Shown here in pieces: positions 11,884 to 24,039 of a stretch of DNA of 64,000 nt. Source of the stretch: Eupeodes corollae (lineage: Eukaryota > Arthropoda > Insecta > Diptera > Syrphidae); the NCBI RefSeq assembly GCF_945859685.1, contig NC_079147.1, positions 178,543,174 through 178,607,173 on the forward strand, read 5' to 3'. The notes beneath the pieces were generated by a model that searched no databases, was not told the origin of the DNA, and saw only the letters and a program-made list of their open reading frames with translations. The position numbers were made by a program, and so were the translations under genes. The stretch's first letter is position 1; the number at the start of each line of letters is the position of its first letter.

Positions 11884-12065
11884 ACCCGTGGCATGATGGT
11901 TGCCGCGTTGGACTGTCATGCCAGAGGTGATGGGTTCGATCCCTGCTTATGCCATTTAAAGTTTTTTGCGGATACTGCCTCTTGCGAAGAATTGAAAAAT
12001 TCTCCAAGAGTAATTCTTGCCATTAAACGTGTTTTCTCAAATTAGCCGTTCGGATTCGGCTTTTT
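11884..12065 (+). mobile_element. tRNA-derived SINE, 5' half with RNA polymerase III promoter
   Basis: The head reads like a tRNA: box A TGGCATGATGG at 11889-11899 and box B GGTTCGATCC at 11933-11942, about 33 bases apart. It then runs into the SINE body (GATACTGCCTCTTGCGAAG, AGCCGTTCGGATTCGGC), which matches the reverse complements of the copies at 25.4, 34.7 and 44.2 kb. The copy stops in a T-run near 12065 and lacks the RTE-like 3' end. The body shared with other copies makes this a SINE and not a tRNA gene. Confidence 0.88.
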
Positions 12066-12179
12066 TTATTTTTGAGGTGACGATTGGTTGCGATTAAGTG
12101 CGACCAGCTTTAACTTACCTGAGTGTAGTTTCAGCATTCAGGAGGGGCGCATCTCGAAGTTTGGTGGATTAAAAAAAAA

Positions 12180-13030
12180 TTGAATAGCATTTTTTGTCCT
12201 AAAATCCATGGATTCAACAAAAAAAACTCAAATCAAAAGAAACGCAAGTCATTGGATTTGGACGACATGAGGAAGGCTATAGAGATGTTAAGGACAAATT
12301 CGTCGGGCTATTTAAAAGCCTCAAAAGTATGTAATGTACCTAAAACTACAACCATCGTTCTGGATGGGTTTGTTAGACATAGAAAGCTATCAGCTGAATC
12401 TCCAGTTCTTCTTATTCTTATTCTTCTTATTATCAAACTTATCGATATGATAAGAGAGAACAACCTTTGCTTGCTTTCCATTCCACCTCATTCCAGCCAT
12501 AAGATGCTACCTCTGTATTAGAAGATTATCGTTCCACTTAAGAAATATTTATAAGAAAAGATTATAATCTGAATGAGGATGAATACCCGACCACTGACGC
12601 ATTTTGATATATGTGTATTGTTTGGCAAAGAATATCTTAGAGTACAAACTGGAGAAATAGCTGTCAATGGATTCAAGGCCACTTCACAGAAACTTCCTTA
12701 GGGATAGTGATTTTCTAGCAGCTGAAGAAGGTGGTTCCCCACCAGACGAGTCAATTAAAGAACCCACTGTTAACCGAGTGAAACCACACCAGAAGCTATT
12801 AGATGTTCAGTTCCAGAAACGGTCAGAAACCATATGCCCACAAATGTGCCTGTTCAATCTTCAATTGGCATTCTTTACACTGGGATCACATCAGCAAAGA
12901 AAAATATTATTTTGTTACCAGCTATCATGACGAATCGGACGTCGAATATTGTTCAACACATTCTGCCACCGCTGCCAATGATAAAAAAGATGTTGAAGAG
13001 CTTTTGCAACATTTGAGCCATTAACTCGGT
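12180..13030 (+). pseudogene. Second pogo/Tigger-like transposase relic
   Basis: The frame at 12180-12521 begins with a psq-type helix-turn-helix (DMRKAIEMLRTNSSGYLKASK, then VCNVPKTT). After an internal deletion it continues as the end of a DDE domain (ENNLCLLSIPPHSSHKMLPLY, where the usual QPLD is lost). Family-typical remnants follow: FGKEYLRVQTGEIAVNGFKAT near 12630-12690 and an acidic linker DFLAAEEGGSPPDES. It is a different lineage from the element at 6-8 kb. Inactive. Confidence 0.7.
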
Positions 13031-13039
13031 GCAGGGTGT

Positions 13040-13640
13040 GAAAAACCAAAGTTTATCAATGAATTTTGTTCCTCATAAAAGAATCTAATTTTGTTACGTT
13101 TTAGAGTTACTTAATTTTGTATTTGTTGTTATTTTTTGATGCAGCGAGTCAATATTTTTGTTGCTAATTGAATGATGATACATTTCAGAAAACTACACCG
13201 TTTGTGTTTTATTAGCAAGAATTTGACTGGTGCTCCAAATTAACCGAATTCACTTTGAAATATTTTTTCGAAATTATATTGAAAAGAATCAAAAAATGTA
13301 TGCGTGCTTTATTTATTTTTAAGGTTGTATTTGATAAATCCCCGATGTTCCTGATGATGTATTTCAAATTTCTGTCATCTTCGTGTGCAGCTATGTGGGA
13401 TGATTTTAAGATGTCAGACTTATTTGGTACTTCTGTAGGCGTAAAATTAGTATAAATCGGAGAAGGGGAAGCTCTGGTGAAAACTTTGCAAACTCTAGTA
13501 CACTCTGGACTCCAGTCCATTAGATTGTATTAGGAAACTACACGATTTTGCTTTGGTCTCAAGAACCCTGCCATTTGCTTCAAATATTAATTTAACTTGA
13601 AAATTTAATAGTACTGTCTAAAAATTATTCGAATAGGATT
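13040..13640. other. Unassigned spacer
   Basis: An open frame of 102 codons (13520-13212, minus) covers half of this stretch, but I recognise nothing in it and the opposite strand is also partly open. Probably degraded transposon or spacer. Confidence 0.4.
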
Positions 13641-13651
13641 TGAAAAAAAAA

Positions 13652-15025
13652 CGCTGGGATGAGACTCACACTGATAACTTTCCATCCCGTCCGTAGATTT
13701 GTCTTGCTTAAAAGGTTTGTAGGTTTTCGTGTTATCAATTAAATTATTCCAAACAATATTTTGAATAATGACGAAATAGTTTGATTTTAAAATCTATTTT
13801 TGTTACTGAAATTTTTTGTAGTTAACCAATTTTTACCAATTTTAGTAGTACTGAATGTCGAAAACAATATTTTCTAAAAGATAAGTTTGAAGTCAATATT
13901 TTTAATTTTTGAAAAGATGTTTGAATCGAAAATCAATGTTTACCAACTTTTAGTTATGATTTTTAAGGTTTTTATTTTTTGATAAGAAACTGTCAATATA
14001 ATTTTTCTCAAAATTTTATCGAATGTTGAAAACAATACTTTTTATAAAAAATAGTTAATTTCAAGTCTATATCTTAAATTTTTACTAACTTTTGTTAATT
14101 TTTTTAGGTTTTTAATTTTTTTAAAAAAGAACTGTCAATTCGATTTTTCTCTAAATATTACTGAACGTTGACAACAATACTTTTTAAAAGTTTAAATTAG
14201 TTCAGGCCAATATTTCAAAGTTTAGAAAAGATATTTGAGTCGAAAAACAATTTATTTTATTGATTTTTTTTTTTGTAAAAAACTGTCAATTCGATTTTTC
14301 TCAAATTTTTTCCGAATGTTAAACACAATATTTTCTTATACGATAAAATTAATTGGAAGCCATAATACCAAATTTTTCAAAAGATATTTAAGTCGAAAAT
14401 CAATTTTTACCAACTTTGAGTAATGTTTTTTTCTTAGGTTTCTTGTCAATTCGAATTTTCTCAAAACTTTACCAGATGTCACAAACGTTATTCTTCGTTA
14501 CACAAAAATTGTTTTAGAGCTAAAATCATTTTTTGCTCGTAAAATTTCCGAGGTGACAAATATTTTGTTTCAGTTTTTTTTATTTATAAAAAGAACCGTT
14601 AGTTAGATTTTTTTCCAAAAATATGCTAGTTTGATATTACGTTACAATCTATAATATAAAATGGGATTCAATGGAGTTCGTGAGATATTTAGGTTAACCT
14701 AAATTTGTCTCTTTTTTTTAAATTAATAGTAAAAAAAACCACCCACTCAATTTTTTGAGAGCCTTTTCTTCATCTTTCTGCAATATTATCTGTGTAACAA
14801 AATTTATTTGAAATCGATATCTCTACTGGTTCTTGAGCTATGGACGAAGAAAAAAAGTTGCGAACGTACTAGTCGTATGAATGTGCGTACAAACGAATGA
14901 CATAAATCACTCTAGAAATCTTTTATTTTGAATCTAGGGACCTTGAAACGTCGAGAAATGTCAACATTTTGAATTCGACAAATTACAATATTCGGACTGA
15001 TTACAATAACTTAATATGGGATGTT
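13652..15025 (+). repeat. Interspersed array repeat, copy 1
   Basis: It starts with CGCTGGGATGAGACTCACAC, runs through several ~174-bp units (each with ACTGTCAATTCGATTTTTCT, an AAAACAATATTTTCT-like block and TCGAAAATCAATTTTTACCA), and ends in a unique 450-bp block with CTTGAAACGTCGAGAAATGT. The terminal palindrome is damaged here (AACTTAATATGGGATGTT). Copies at 20.5, 43.4 and 62.4 kb share both ends. No protein is encoded. Confidence 0.9.
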
Positions 15026-15159
15026 AAAAAGTATAAATTATAAATAAATAAAATCAATTGTTGTAAGCATTTTGTATGGAATAATATAGTAATGAGAACT
15101 GGTCCAAGTGTTTGGCAAAGTCCTTACAACAGCTTTTAGCCCTGATACTATAAGTTCAT

Positions 15160-15250
15160 CACCCACAAACTCACTCCACCATCTAAGATTTTGGTTACAT
15201 CATCAAGAAATAAAATAAAATTGGACCTAAAGCTCATCCTTGGGGCACAC
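15160..15250 (-). mobile_element. Short minus-strand reverse transcriptase remnant
   Basis: Read on the minus strand, 15245-15165 gives a damaged VPQG ... LGPILF block (it reads CAPRMSF in one frame) followed by FLDDVTKILDGGVSLW, the segment that precedes the catalytic aspartates in many LINE reverse transcriptases. It abuts, head to head, the plus-strand LINE starting at 15250. Too short to classify. Confidence 0.5.
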
Positions 15251-16185
15251 GCTTGAATGCAAATTGCATTGAACAATGTGAACATTGTCAGCTATTGAAT
15301 CTTTATGTCAACACTGAAAAATCTATGATTTTCAAAGGAGGAGGTGGAAGGAAAGTAAATGAAAGATGGTTCTTCAATGTTGAGTCTCCTGAAATAGTCC
15401 ATGAACTCAAATATCTTGAATTAATAAATATTTACGAGTAACATGAACATGGTCCAAATTTCAGTGATTAGCTACAAAATGCCAAGACAGACATAAACAT
15501 TACTTCAAAGGCTTGCTTTAAAAATATCAACACATTACTTAACAAGAATGTGTTAGATTTCAATTAGCACTCCAAGCTACGTTGTCAAGCTCAAACCAAA
15601 AATCTCACGTTTGCTTATAAAAACTCTTAAACTCCGAGCGGACTATTTGCTTAGAGTTCTGGGGATGCATGACTTTCGGATAGAAAAAACAGTACTTATC
15701 AATGCTGACCTTAATAGGTGATGTGCAGACGCCAGAGTGGTTAAGGTTAGAGAGAAGGTGCAATACGGAACTTGTCTTGTCATCTCGATCGCGATGATGA
15801 GCAGGCTAAGAAGTAAAATGCTCAATTTTAATTTTGTTCCACATAGAACGGATCTACATCTATAATGTAGCTTATGCAAATCAAGAGAATGTGAAGATGT
15901 GATTCATTTTGTCGAAAACTGCCCAGTCAAATGAAACTAAAAGATGCATATTTGAAAGCAGGACATTATGAGATGAGCAAGTCATATGTGAAATAAATGT
16001 GATGGATGTTGAAAAATGGTTTGATTACTGCCAAACTGCCTTGAGTTAAAAAACGAATAATGTATCAACGAAGATATGTGATTTTTTTTCAATTTGTTTT
16101 TGGTTTTTGATTATTATATTATTTAAAACATAAATTGTTTAAGAAAGGTTTTAGTGTAAAATTTGTATGTATGTATGTATGTATT
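15250..16185 (+). mobile_element. LINE of uncertain clade (family C), C-terminal part
   Basis: The frame at 15253-15441 (LLNLYVNTEKSMIFKGGGGR, then ERWFFNVESPEIVHELKYLE) is the region after the catalytic box of a LINE reverse transcriptase. Later frames give a Cys/His segment CSLCKSRECEDVIHFVENCP (about 15868-15930). The likely tail is the (GTAT)n run at 16166-16184. Frameshifts and stops throughout. It may belong with the minus-strand element at 51.7-54.6 kb, but the two overlap little. Confidence 0.65.
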
Positions 16186-16435
16186 TAGTTTTAAGGTTTT
16201 TTTGTTGTCAGTCTAGCAGGCGGTAAAAGCCATTCTTCTAATTTCTTCAATAACAATTACTTATTTATCTATCTAAAGAATAACAGGTATTATTGGTCAA
16301 TTCCTTGTATATTCTAAAGAACTTAGATAAAAGACCTATATTTGAAGGATTACAAATGTAGCCTGAAAATCTACAAGAAATGTAAAAAGCTGCTACTTGT
16401 TTTCAACATATTGCTTAGCAATGAAAGAGCAAATA

Positions 16436-17800
16436 TACTGTGTTCGACAAAATAATAGAAACAATTATCTTCATCATTTTTGATACACAATATTTTTTCA
16501 GCAATTAAGTCTTTTGTCGTTAGTCTTTCTATATTTTAATTGTACCTAATAATGCTCTCAAAAGGCAAAATGATTTTGTGGACCCAACTTTTTGTTTTCA
16601 CTTAAAAGTACAAATTACGAGGTCAATGATGATTTCGTCTGGAAAAAATAATAGAATCAACCTACTTTAATTGTTATTCTACGTAAGTATCCATTTTTGA
16701 GTCTTTTTATAAGTTTGTTTTATATTCGATACTAAACAACATTTTTAAAAGTCATCTATAATTTTAATAAATATTGGTCGTGGATTGCATTATACCCCCT
16801 TTGAACGCGAAGTGATGTAAAAACTTAGACAGGCTGGAAAAAAGATGGTTGAAATTGCAAAGACCTTAAACTATTCGAAGAAAGATGTATATAAAATTTA
16901 CATTCACTCCTAAAGAAGAAGCAAAATGTAGAAAAAAATAAACTTCTTCGCGTTTTGATACATTATTGGTAGAAATATGTAAAAAGAAACCATAACTTTC
17001 TTTAAGAGAACTAAAAAATGAAGTAAACTGATCAATGACAGCTAGAACAATTAGGAACCAACTTATAGAAGCAAGACTTCCTGGCAATGCCACGAAAAGT
17101 GGCATTTTATAGCCAAGCAAAACATTACACAAAGATTTCCTTACACCGTTCTGATTGGAATAAGATCAATTCGTTCACTTCCGATGGAAAAATGTATGTG
17201 AGAAGGCCAAAAGCCAAGAAGTTTAACTCAAAATACATAATGAAGACAGTGAAGCACGAAGGTGGAAATATAATGATTAGAATTTACTTTTCAGCATCTG
17301 GTGTAGGACCAGTATTTTGGAACAAAGATAAGATATGCGATGTGGATTATGTTCACATCTTACATTCAGTTATGGTAACATTAACTGAAGAGAAGGTGCC
17401 AATCAAATGGGAGTTCATGCAGGATAATAGCCCGAAGCACCCCTCAAAAAATAAAATCAATGTTATGGAATGCCCATCACAATCCCCCGGCCTAAGTCCA
17501 ATTGAACACTTGGGCATTATAAAGAGAAAGATCGGAAATTGTAAAACCAAAAAGAAGACGAGCTGTGGTTGAAAATTCAAAGGGAATGGTACTTCATACC
17601 CGTAGAAACATGAGCCGACACACATTTCTTTGTTCAGCAAAGAAACTATCGAAAGGACCAAAGACGATCTGAAGAAAGAGAAATACAACCGAAAATGGTG
17701 AAATGTCATCAAAAATTTTAACATGTGAAAACAAATCTCATTTTAAATTTTTTTCAAGGATGTTTAACAAAAAAATGTCTTAATTTAATAAAATCAATTA
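16436..17800 (+). mobile_element. Tc1-like DNA transposon relic
   Basis: The left end is TACTGTGTTCGACAAAATAA at 16436, with a related direct copy about 200 bases inside (TCGTCTGGAAAAAATAATAG, near 16635). This is the IR/DR layout known from some Tc1-family elements. The transposase follows. I could not find the matching inverted end on the right, so that side seems lost, and the right limit given here is approximate. Confidence 0.7.
16775..17710 (+). pseudogene. Tc1-like transposase pseudogene
   Basis: The N-terminal helix-turn-helix (YTPFERE, then LRQAGKKMVEIAKTLNYS, 16793-16880) and linker contain stops. The frame 17087-17572 (161 codons against about 340 in the family) covers the catalytic domain: YVRRPKAKKFNSKY, VKHEGGNIMI, FMQDNSPKHPS (second Asp) and SPGLSPIEHLGIIKR (final Glu). 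WNK runs straight into INSFTSDGK, so the VIFSDES-type segment with the first catalytic Asp is absent. Cannot be active. Confidence 0.85.
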
Positions 17801-17829
17801 AATTTTTTATATTTTATTTTATTGCCACG

Positions 17830-20180
17830 AATTAAGTAAAGGCTCTTTATCGGATCAAGATTTAAGCGTTTTCCATTCTTATTTGTGTGTAGATTTTAAT
17901 TTTTTTTATCGTCCTTTACAAATTTTATTTCGGATAAATGCTCTGCTCACCTTCACACCCTCACGTGTTGAATCCCTTATCAAATATCCAACCCCCCAAA
18001 TGAATTGCCGTCGGCATTAAAATGACTTTAACGCCAACTAATTAGTGTCTGAGTTTGAACAGCAGCAAGGACCTCATTAATAATTTAATATCCTTGGAGT
18101 GCATCACGATGTCTTTTTTATATGCTTTCTCTTTATGTATTAAAAGCCCCTTTTTATTTTAGGAGGAGGAGAGGGGAGAATCAACTGAAGATGGGATGGA
18201 TGACCAACAGGGTGGAGGTGGTGGTGTTATCTTTTAAAAAGCGATTCTGCTATACAAAAACAACAAAAAAATGTAATAAATTCTTCAAAAACAAAACAAG
18301 TGCATCCTGCAGCAGCTCCTGCCCCATAGAAAGTGATGTGCAAATATTTCCACAAAGTCTGTGATGTGATGATGATGAGATGAGTTAAGAACTGAGTTAG
18401 GTATGAATACACCACGACAACGACGGGATGTAGTTATATAATTCCCCATTAGGATCAACTCCGGTGCATCACAGGTCGGAGGGCACAGAACAGAATGTAA
18501 CGTACAAAGGACATGTTATGTACATTGTACATACCTGTGCTCAAGCTTGTGATGCACCTACTCCAGGGAAGAGAACTCTCTGAGCCGCAGTTGAAGAGGG
18601 TGCTGCAGCTGCTGGTGCTCCTGCTGCCGCTGAAGCTGAAGCTGATGCAATTCAAGCCATCATCGTATCGTCGTCGTGACAGTTGTAGATAAAAAGAAAA
18701 GGTGTCAAAGAGAGAAAAAGAAGCCCTTTCCTATATCATTATTTACAGAATAAGAAAAACCACTTGAAGTTGGGTGCCTTTGAGTAAATATTGTTTAATT
18801 GGCTGAGGACAATTTTATGAGACTGTTATACGATGTTATCCTTATTAATGTCTTCTTTATAAAAAGACATGTTGTTGCCGTCTTTTTTATGTGTCTTGTG
18901 TTTTGTGTGTTGATGTTGGGGATGGTGTTTATGTTTATGTTTTTTATGATTATTCAAAAAGGCATGCAATAATAATAAAAGGAAGGATATGATGTACAGA
19001 ACATTATAGTACTTATACGAGTATGTGCTGTACATCACGGAAGAGGGGCTTATACTTCTCTCAAGGCTGAACGAAGTCGTCATTTTTTTCGTTGTTTCAT
19101 TCTGTTTGGTTTGTAATTGAGAAAATTTCAAGGTAATTACTTGGAAGGTTGCAACTCTCTTGGTGCTTTCTGTGGAGAAAAGGAGAGTTCAGCACTTGCT
19201 AATTGGATGTATGTAGCATATGTATGTATTGAATGAATGTATACGCGAATTGTTTGTTTATTTTGTTTACTTTTTGTTGTTGTAGTTAATGTTTATGTGT
19301 TCTTATAACCAGGCATAGATATGTGAAACGTGATTTGAAAAGTTTGTTAATTAATGTTGAAAGTAAAATAAAATGAAGATATTTTTCGTCATTTATTTTT
19401 CTTGCTTGGGTTTTTTGAGACTGAGCAATTTTTCTTTAACAGTGACACTGAGATGAAATCAAGACAGAAATATGGAATACTTTGTAAATATGTTAACTTT
19501 GTTGCTGTTGAAATTCTTGGCTCTTGAGAAGTAAGCAAACAATCATCTTAGATAGATTGAACAAAAATATCTTGAGAAAAAATGGTCATCACAGTAAAAA
19601 TATCTATTTGTGTTGCCTAGCAAATTGAAGTAAACTATTTCGTCAAGTATTAAGGGAAAACAAGCTATATGGCAAGCCAAACTTTGAAGATACATGGAGC
19701 CTATGTGTATATATTTTCAACCTTTCAATAGTTTGTCTTATGAAAAGTGTTAGGCCTGTTTCACACACGAGTATTTCATCCGTACGATTAAAATCCGTGC
19801 CGTAAACTATTAAAGATAAACTAAGAAAGGTAACTAAACTTTCGCACTTGATGGAAGACTGAATTTTTCCATACAGATGATTTGAAACAGCCGTCCCATA
19901 GTCTAGAATATACGGCAACCGTGGCACTGCTTAACATAACTATCCGCAAGCTTTCATAAAGGCCGCCATATGGCTAATCGTAAACCTGGAGATGGTCATA
20001 TTCATTTTTATTATTTTTATTTATATTTTTATTTTATTTGCTTAAAAATTGATTTTTTTATTAAGTCTTTTTTTAATGCTTTTGAAATCTCTTTTTGAAT
20101 TTAAGCCAATTATCTGAACTTCGACTTCTTTTAACAAATGTTTCTCTCTTTGAAAACGATTAGCAATCAATATGCGCATG
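17830..20180. other. No recognisable gene
   Basis: Mostly AT-rich spacer. At 18560-18660 there is a GC-richer CTG/GCT-like stretch that would read alanine-rich on the minus strand. Open frames there are short and low in complexity. A minus-strand frame at 19927-19643 holds YILDYGTAVSNHLYGKIQSS, faintly like a LINE C-terminus (LDYGDxVY), not enough to assign. Confidence 0.45.
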
Positions 20181-20490
20181 ATGCTAGATATTCTATGCAA
20201 GAAAATTAATGGCCTTCACGTTTGCTATTTAAATATGCTCAAAGTCCTTATCCTTAAATAGTTGAATTTAGATATGTGTTTATCCGTGTATCTGAGACAT
20301 GGTTCAAGGCAGGTTTATCTGACGTCCTGTGTAACTTAAAAGGATATGATTTGTTTAGCTGTGATAGAAATGACCCAAGAGGTGTGGAAATTTGAATGGT
20401 GTGAATAAATGCTTAGTAGGTGGGGTTTATCGTCCAAATAAACACGTTTCTCACCCATGTTCACAGTATTAGAGACTATTTCCCCATTTG
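20180..20490 (+). mobile_element. LINE family B endonuclease, 5' portion
   Basis: Frames give the start of an apurinic-type endonuclease: LHVCYLN, then SETWFKAGLSDVLCNLKGYD in shifted frames (20280-20350), DRNDPRG and VGGVYRPNKHVSHPCS (20420-20465). The domain breaks at SPF near 20490 and resumes as YSEIVLCGDF at 22260, after the inserted array repeat. Confidence 0.7.
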
Positions 20491-22257
20491 AACTTCCCAT
20501 AGGAAGTTATTGTAATGGGTCCGATTTGTCAAATTGAAAATTTTGACATTTCTCGACGTTTCAAGGTCCCTAGAGTCGAAATAAAAGATTTTTAGAAAGA
20601 TGTCTGTGCGTGCGTGTATGCGTACGTTCGTACGTCCGTACGTTCGCGACGTTTTTTTCGTCCTCCATAGCTCAAGAACCAGTAGATATATCGATTTCAA
20701 ATAAATTTTGTTATACAGATAATAACGCAGAAAGGGCTCTCAAGAAAATTGCGTGGGTGGTTTTTTTCCCATAGCAGTTTGAAAAAAAATTAAAAATTTT
20801 GGTTAACCCTAAATATCTTACGAACCAAAAATGCTAGAGACTTGAATTAAATTTTATATAATATATTGTAACGTGATATCAAACAAGTATATTTTTTGAA
20901 AAAAAATCAATATAACGGTTTTTTTTATAAATCAATAAAACTGAAAAAAAAAAATTGTCACCTCCAAAATTTTACGACTGAAATATGATTTCATCTCCAA
21001 AACAATTTTGTGCAACGAATAATAATGTTCTTGATATCTGAAACAATTTTGAGAAAAATCTAATTTACAGTTTTTTTTTATAAAAAATAAAAATCTAAAA
21101 AAAACATTACTCAAAGTTGGTAAAAATTGAATATCGATTCAAATATCTTTTCAAAAACCTAAAATTTAGGATTCAAACTTATTTTATCTTATAAGGAATA
21201 TGATTTCATCTCCAAAACAATTTTGTGCAACGAATAATAATGTTCTTGATATCTGAAACAATTTTGAGAAAAATCGAATTGACAATTTTTTTACAAAAAA
21301 TAAAAACCTAAACAAAATTAATAAAAGTTGGTAAAAATTGATTTTCGACTCAAATATCTTTTTAAAACTTTGAGATATTGGCTTTGATTTACTTTAATCT
21401 TTCAAAAAATATTGTTGTCAACATTCAGTTAATGTCTGAAAAAAATCAAATTCACAGTTTTCTTACAAAAAATAAAAACCTAAAAAAAAATGTATAAAAG
21501 TTGGTAAAAATTGATTTTCGACTCAAATATTTTTTCAAAACTTTGAGATAATAGCTTCTAATTAATTTTATCTTATAAGAATAATTGTTTTCAACATTAT
21601 TACAAATTTTAAGAAATATCGAATTTACAGTTTTTTTTTACAAAAAATAAAAACATAAAAAAAAAATTTATAAAAGTTGGTAAAAATTGATTTTCGACTC
21701 AAATATTTTCCAAAAATTGTAGATATTGGCTTTTAACAACGTTTATCTTTCAACAAATATTGTTGTCAACATTCAATAAAATTTTGAAAAAAATCGAATG
21801 GACGGTTTTTGTGCAAAAAATTAAAAACCTAAAAAAAAGTACCAAAAGTTGGTGAAAATTGATTTTTGACTCAAATAAATTTTCAAAAATTTGAAATATT
21901 TTCTTCAAACTAATTTTATCTTATAAGAAATATTGTTTTCAATATTTGATAAAACTTTGAAAAAAATCGGATTGACAGTTTTTTTTACAAACAATAAAAC
22001 TCTAAAAAAAAACAATACTTTTCAAAACTTAAAAATATTGGCTTGAAACTTATTTTATTTCACAGAAAATATTGTTTTCGATATTCAGTAATTTGTATAT
22101 AAAAAAATCCAACAGTCCGTTTTTTCAAAAAAAAAAATCTACAAAAATAGTACGCAAATTTGGTAAAAATTAGTACGAGTACATATTGACAAAATTTGAA
22201 GCAATACAAATCGACAGACGGGATGGGAAGTTATCAGTGTGGGTCGCATCCCAGCCT
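20491..22257 (-). repeat. Interspersed array repeat, copy 2 (longest)
   Basis: Minus orientation. The palindromic end AACTTCCCATAGGAAGTT is intact at 20491-20508 and the other end (reverse complement of GAGGCTGGGATGCGAC) is at 22242-22257. Between them about eight ~174-bp units carry variants of TTGACAGTTTTTTTTACAAA and AAAGTTGGTAAAAATTGATT. A 79-bp segment at 20982-21060 is repeated exactly at 21197-21275. It sits inside the endonuclease of a LINE. Confidence 0.92.
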
Positions 22258-23715
22258 CTTTTTTATTCTGAAATCGTCTTATGTGGTGACTTTAGTTGTA
22301 ATTTGCTTAACAAGAAAGCTTCAAAACCATTTATTGAACGAATGAACAGCCTAAGCTTATATACAAATAATTTTAGTTATCCAACTCATTTCACTAATTA
22401 TAGTGCGACACTCTTAAACTTATTCCTTACCCATAATATCAAAAACTTATTGATCTACAGCCAACTTTCCGCATCCGTCTTTTTGAAACGTGATTTAATT
22501 TTTGCTACTTTTGATTTTATCCCCCGATCGTTAGCTACTACTATTATACATATATATCGAGATTTTAAAAATATTGACTTGCCTCAACTGGAACACGATC
22601 TATTTCAGATTAACCGGCAACAAATATATTTTATGGCTTCCGCCGATGACCAGATTTTATTCTTAGAAAATTCTATTCGCAGTTTATTCGATAACCATGT
22701 GAAGCTCAAAACAAAAGTGGTCAAGCACAAGTACAATTCGTGCTTTTCTCTTGAAATTAAAGAACTGATGAACCAAAGAGACTTAGCTTATAATACTTTT
22801 CGTGACTTTCCAAACAAAGTACGCGTTAAAATAAAGGAACTAAAATACAGGAATATTCAAAGATCTACCTTCTAAAACACTCTGTAAAAATATACGAGAT
22901 CTCGGAGTAAACAAACCCTGAAAACATTAATTCTGATGTTCTTAATGTTGATTTTGCGAAAGTCCAGTCTGAACTCTTAATGAGGTAGATAAAGGTAATT
23001 ATATGGAGCCAGTGGATCCGTGCTTAAATTGTTTTAAATTTAAGAAGCTGATTTAGTATTTTAAAAATTAAATCTAAAGCCATGGGGTTTGATAAAATAC
23101 ACCTCTTGTTTATTAAAATAATACTACCTCACATACTTCCCGCCCTTAAGCATATTTTCAATACAATCATTACGACAGGCTCTTTTCCTCATACCTGGAA
23201 AGTTGCAAAAGTAATTCCTGTGATCAAGAAACCAGCTACTCGCTTAACATCTCCCGAATACAGACCAATTTCGATTCTTGCATTTATTTCAAAAGTCTTA
23301 AACAAAATTTTACATAGCCAGATCTCGAAATTTCAAAAAAAAAAAAAAATAACAGTCTCTTATGTGTACCAATCCGGTTTTAGAATAAATCACAGTTGTG
23401 TGTCTGCTATTATAAAAGTAACTGGAAGATCTAAGATTTGCTATTGACCATGATCAAGTATCATTTTTAGGATTACTTGACTTCTCGAAAGTCTTTGATA
23501 TGGCTAATCACAGTGTTCTTATTTCCAAAATGAAAATGCTGTTCCGATTCAAAGATTCACCTTTCGATTTAATGTTTGAAATTTGAAACAATTTAAATCT
23601 AAATTTGGATAAGCTTGTTATAGTGTAACTATAGTATATAATAAATGTAACTTTTGCTTCTATAGACTTGAGCCTACTGTAAAAGATGAAATAAAATAAA
23701 TGAAATGAAAAAAAA
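22258..23715 (+). mobile_element. LINE family B, rest of endonuclease and part of reverse transcriptase
   Basis: IVLCGDFSCNLL (22285-22320) carries the GDF catalytic motif, followed by SYPTHFTNYSATLLNLFLTH and KRDLIFATFDF (usual HDL reads RDL). The open frame 22186-22875 begins in the inserted repeat, so its first ~25 codons are not LINE. The reverse transcriptase begins at MGFDKIHLLFIKIILPHILP (23082) and has YRPISILAFISKVLNK and SGFRINHSC. DFSKVFDMANHSVL follows near 23475. The rest is deleted. The 3' end is an A-rich tail at 23690-23717. Confidence 0.82.
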
Positions 23716-24039
23716 AAGTTAATTGATGGGCTTTGGATTCAACCGTAGACGATTCACAAAAAAAATTGTGTTGAGCAAAATCAAAGATTGTATAATGTTA
23801 GATAGATAGTGCGTCCAGGTGACTTCCTGGACCCGTAAAGGAAGTTTAGTTGCGAATCACTTATCAGTCTAGGATACGGAGGAATTCACTATTGCAGACT
23901 GTATTAACGTGATAACGAAACGACTTTTCGCTGTCAGGCAGAATAATACATTCAATACAGATGACCGACGAAAGCCGACAATCCAGTCTTGTAGACTTAG
24001 ATGTCGTACAAATCGACATACCTAACCTGAAATCTTACA

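Noticed and set aside
11884..11960. Possible tRNA gene
   Set aside because: Boxes A and B are present, but the head continues into a body shared by five other dispersed copies, so it is a SINE.
18455..18655. Possible alanine/serine-rich coding exon
   Set aside because: CTG-like simple sequence opens several frames at once; no splice or start context.
20491..22257. CRISPR-like regular repeats
   Set aside because: Units are ~174 bp and diverged with no spacer/repeat alternation, in an insect genome.
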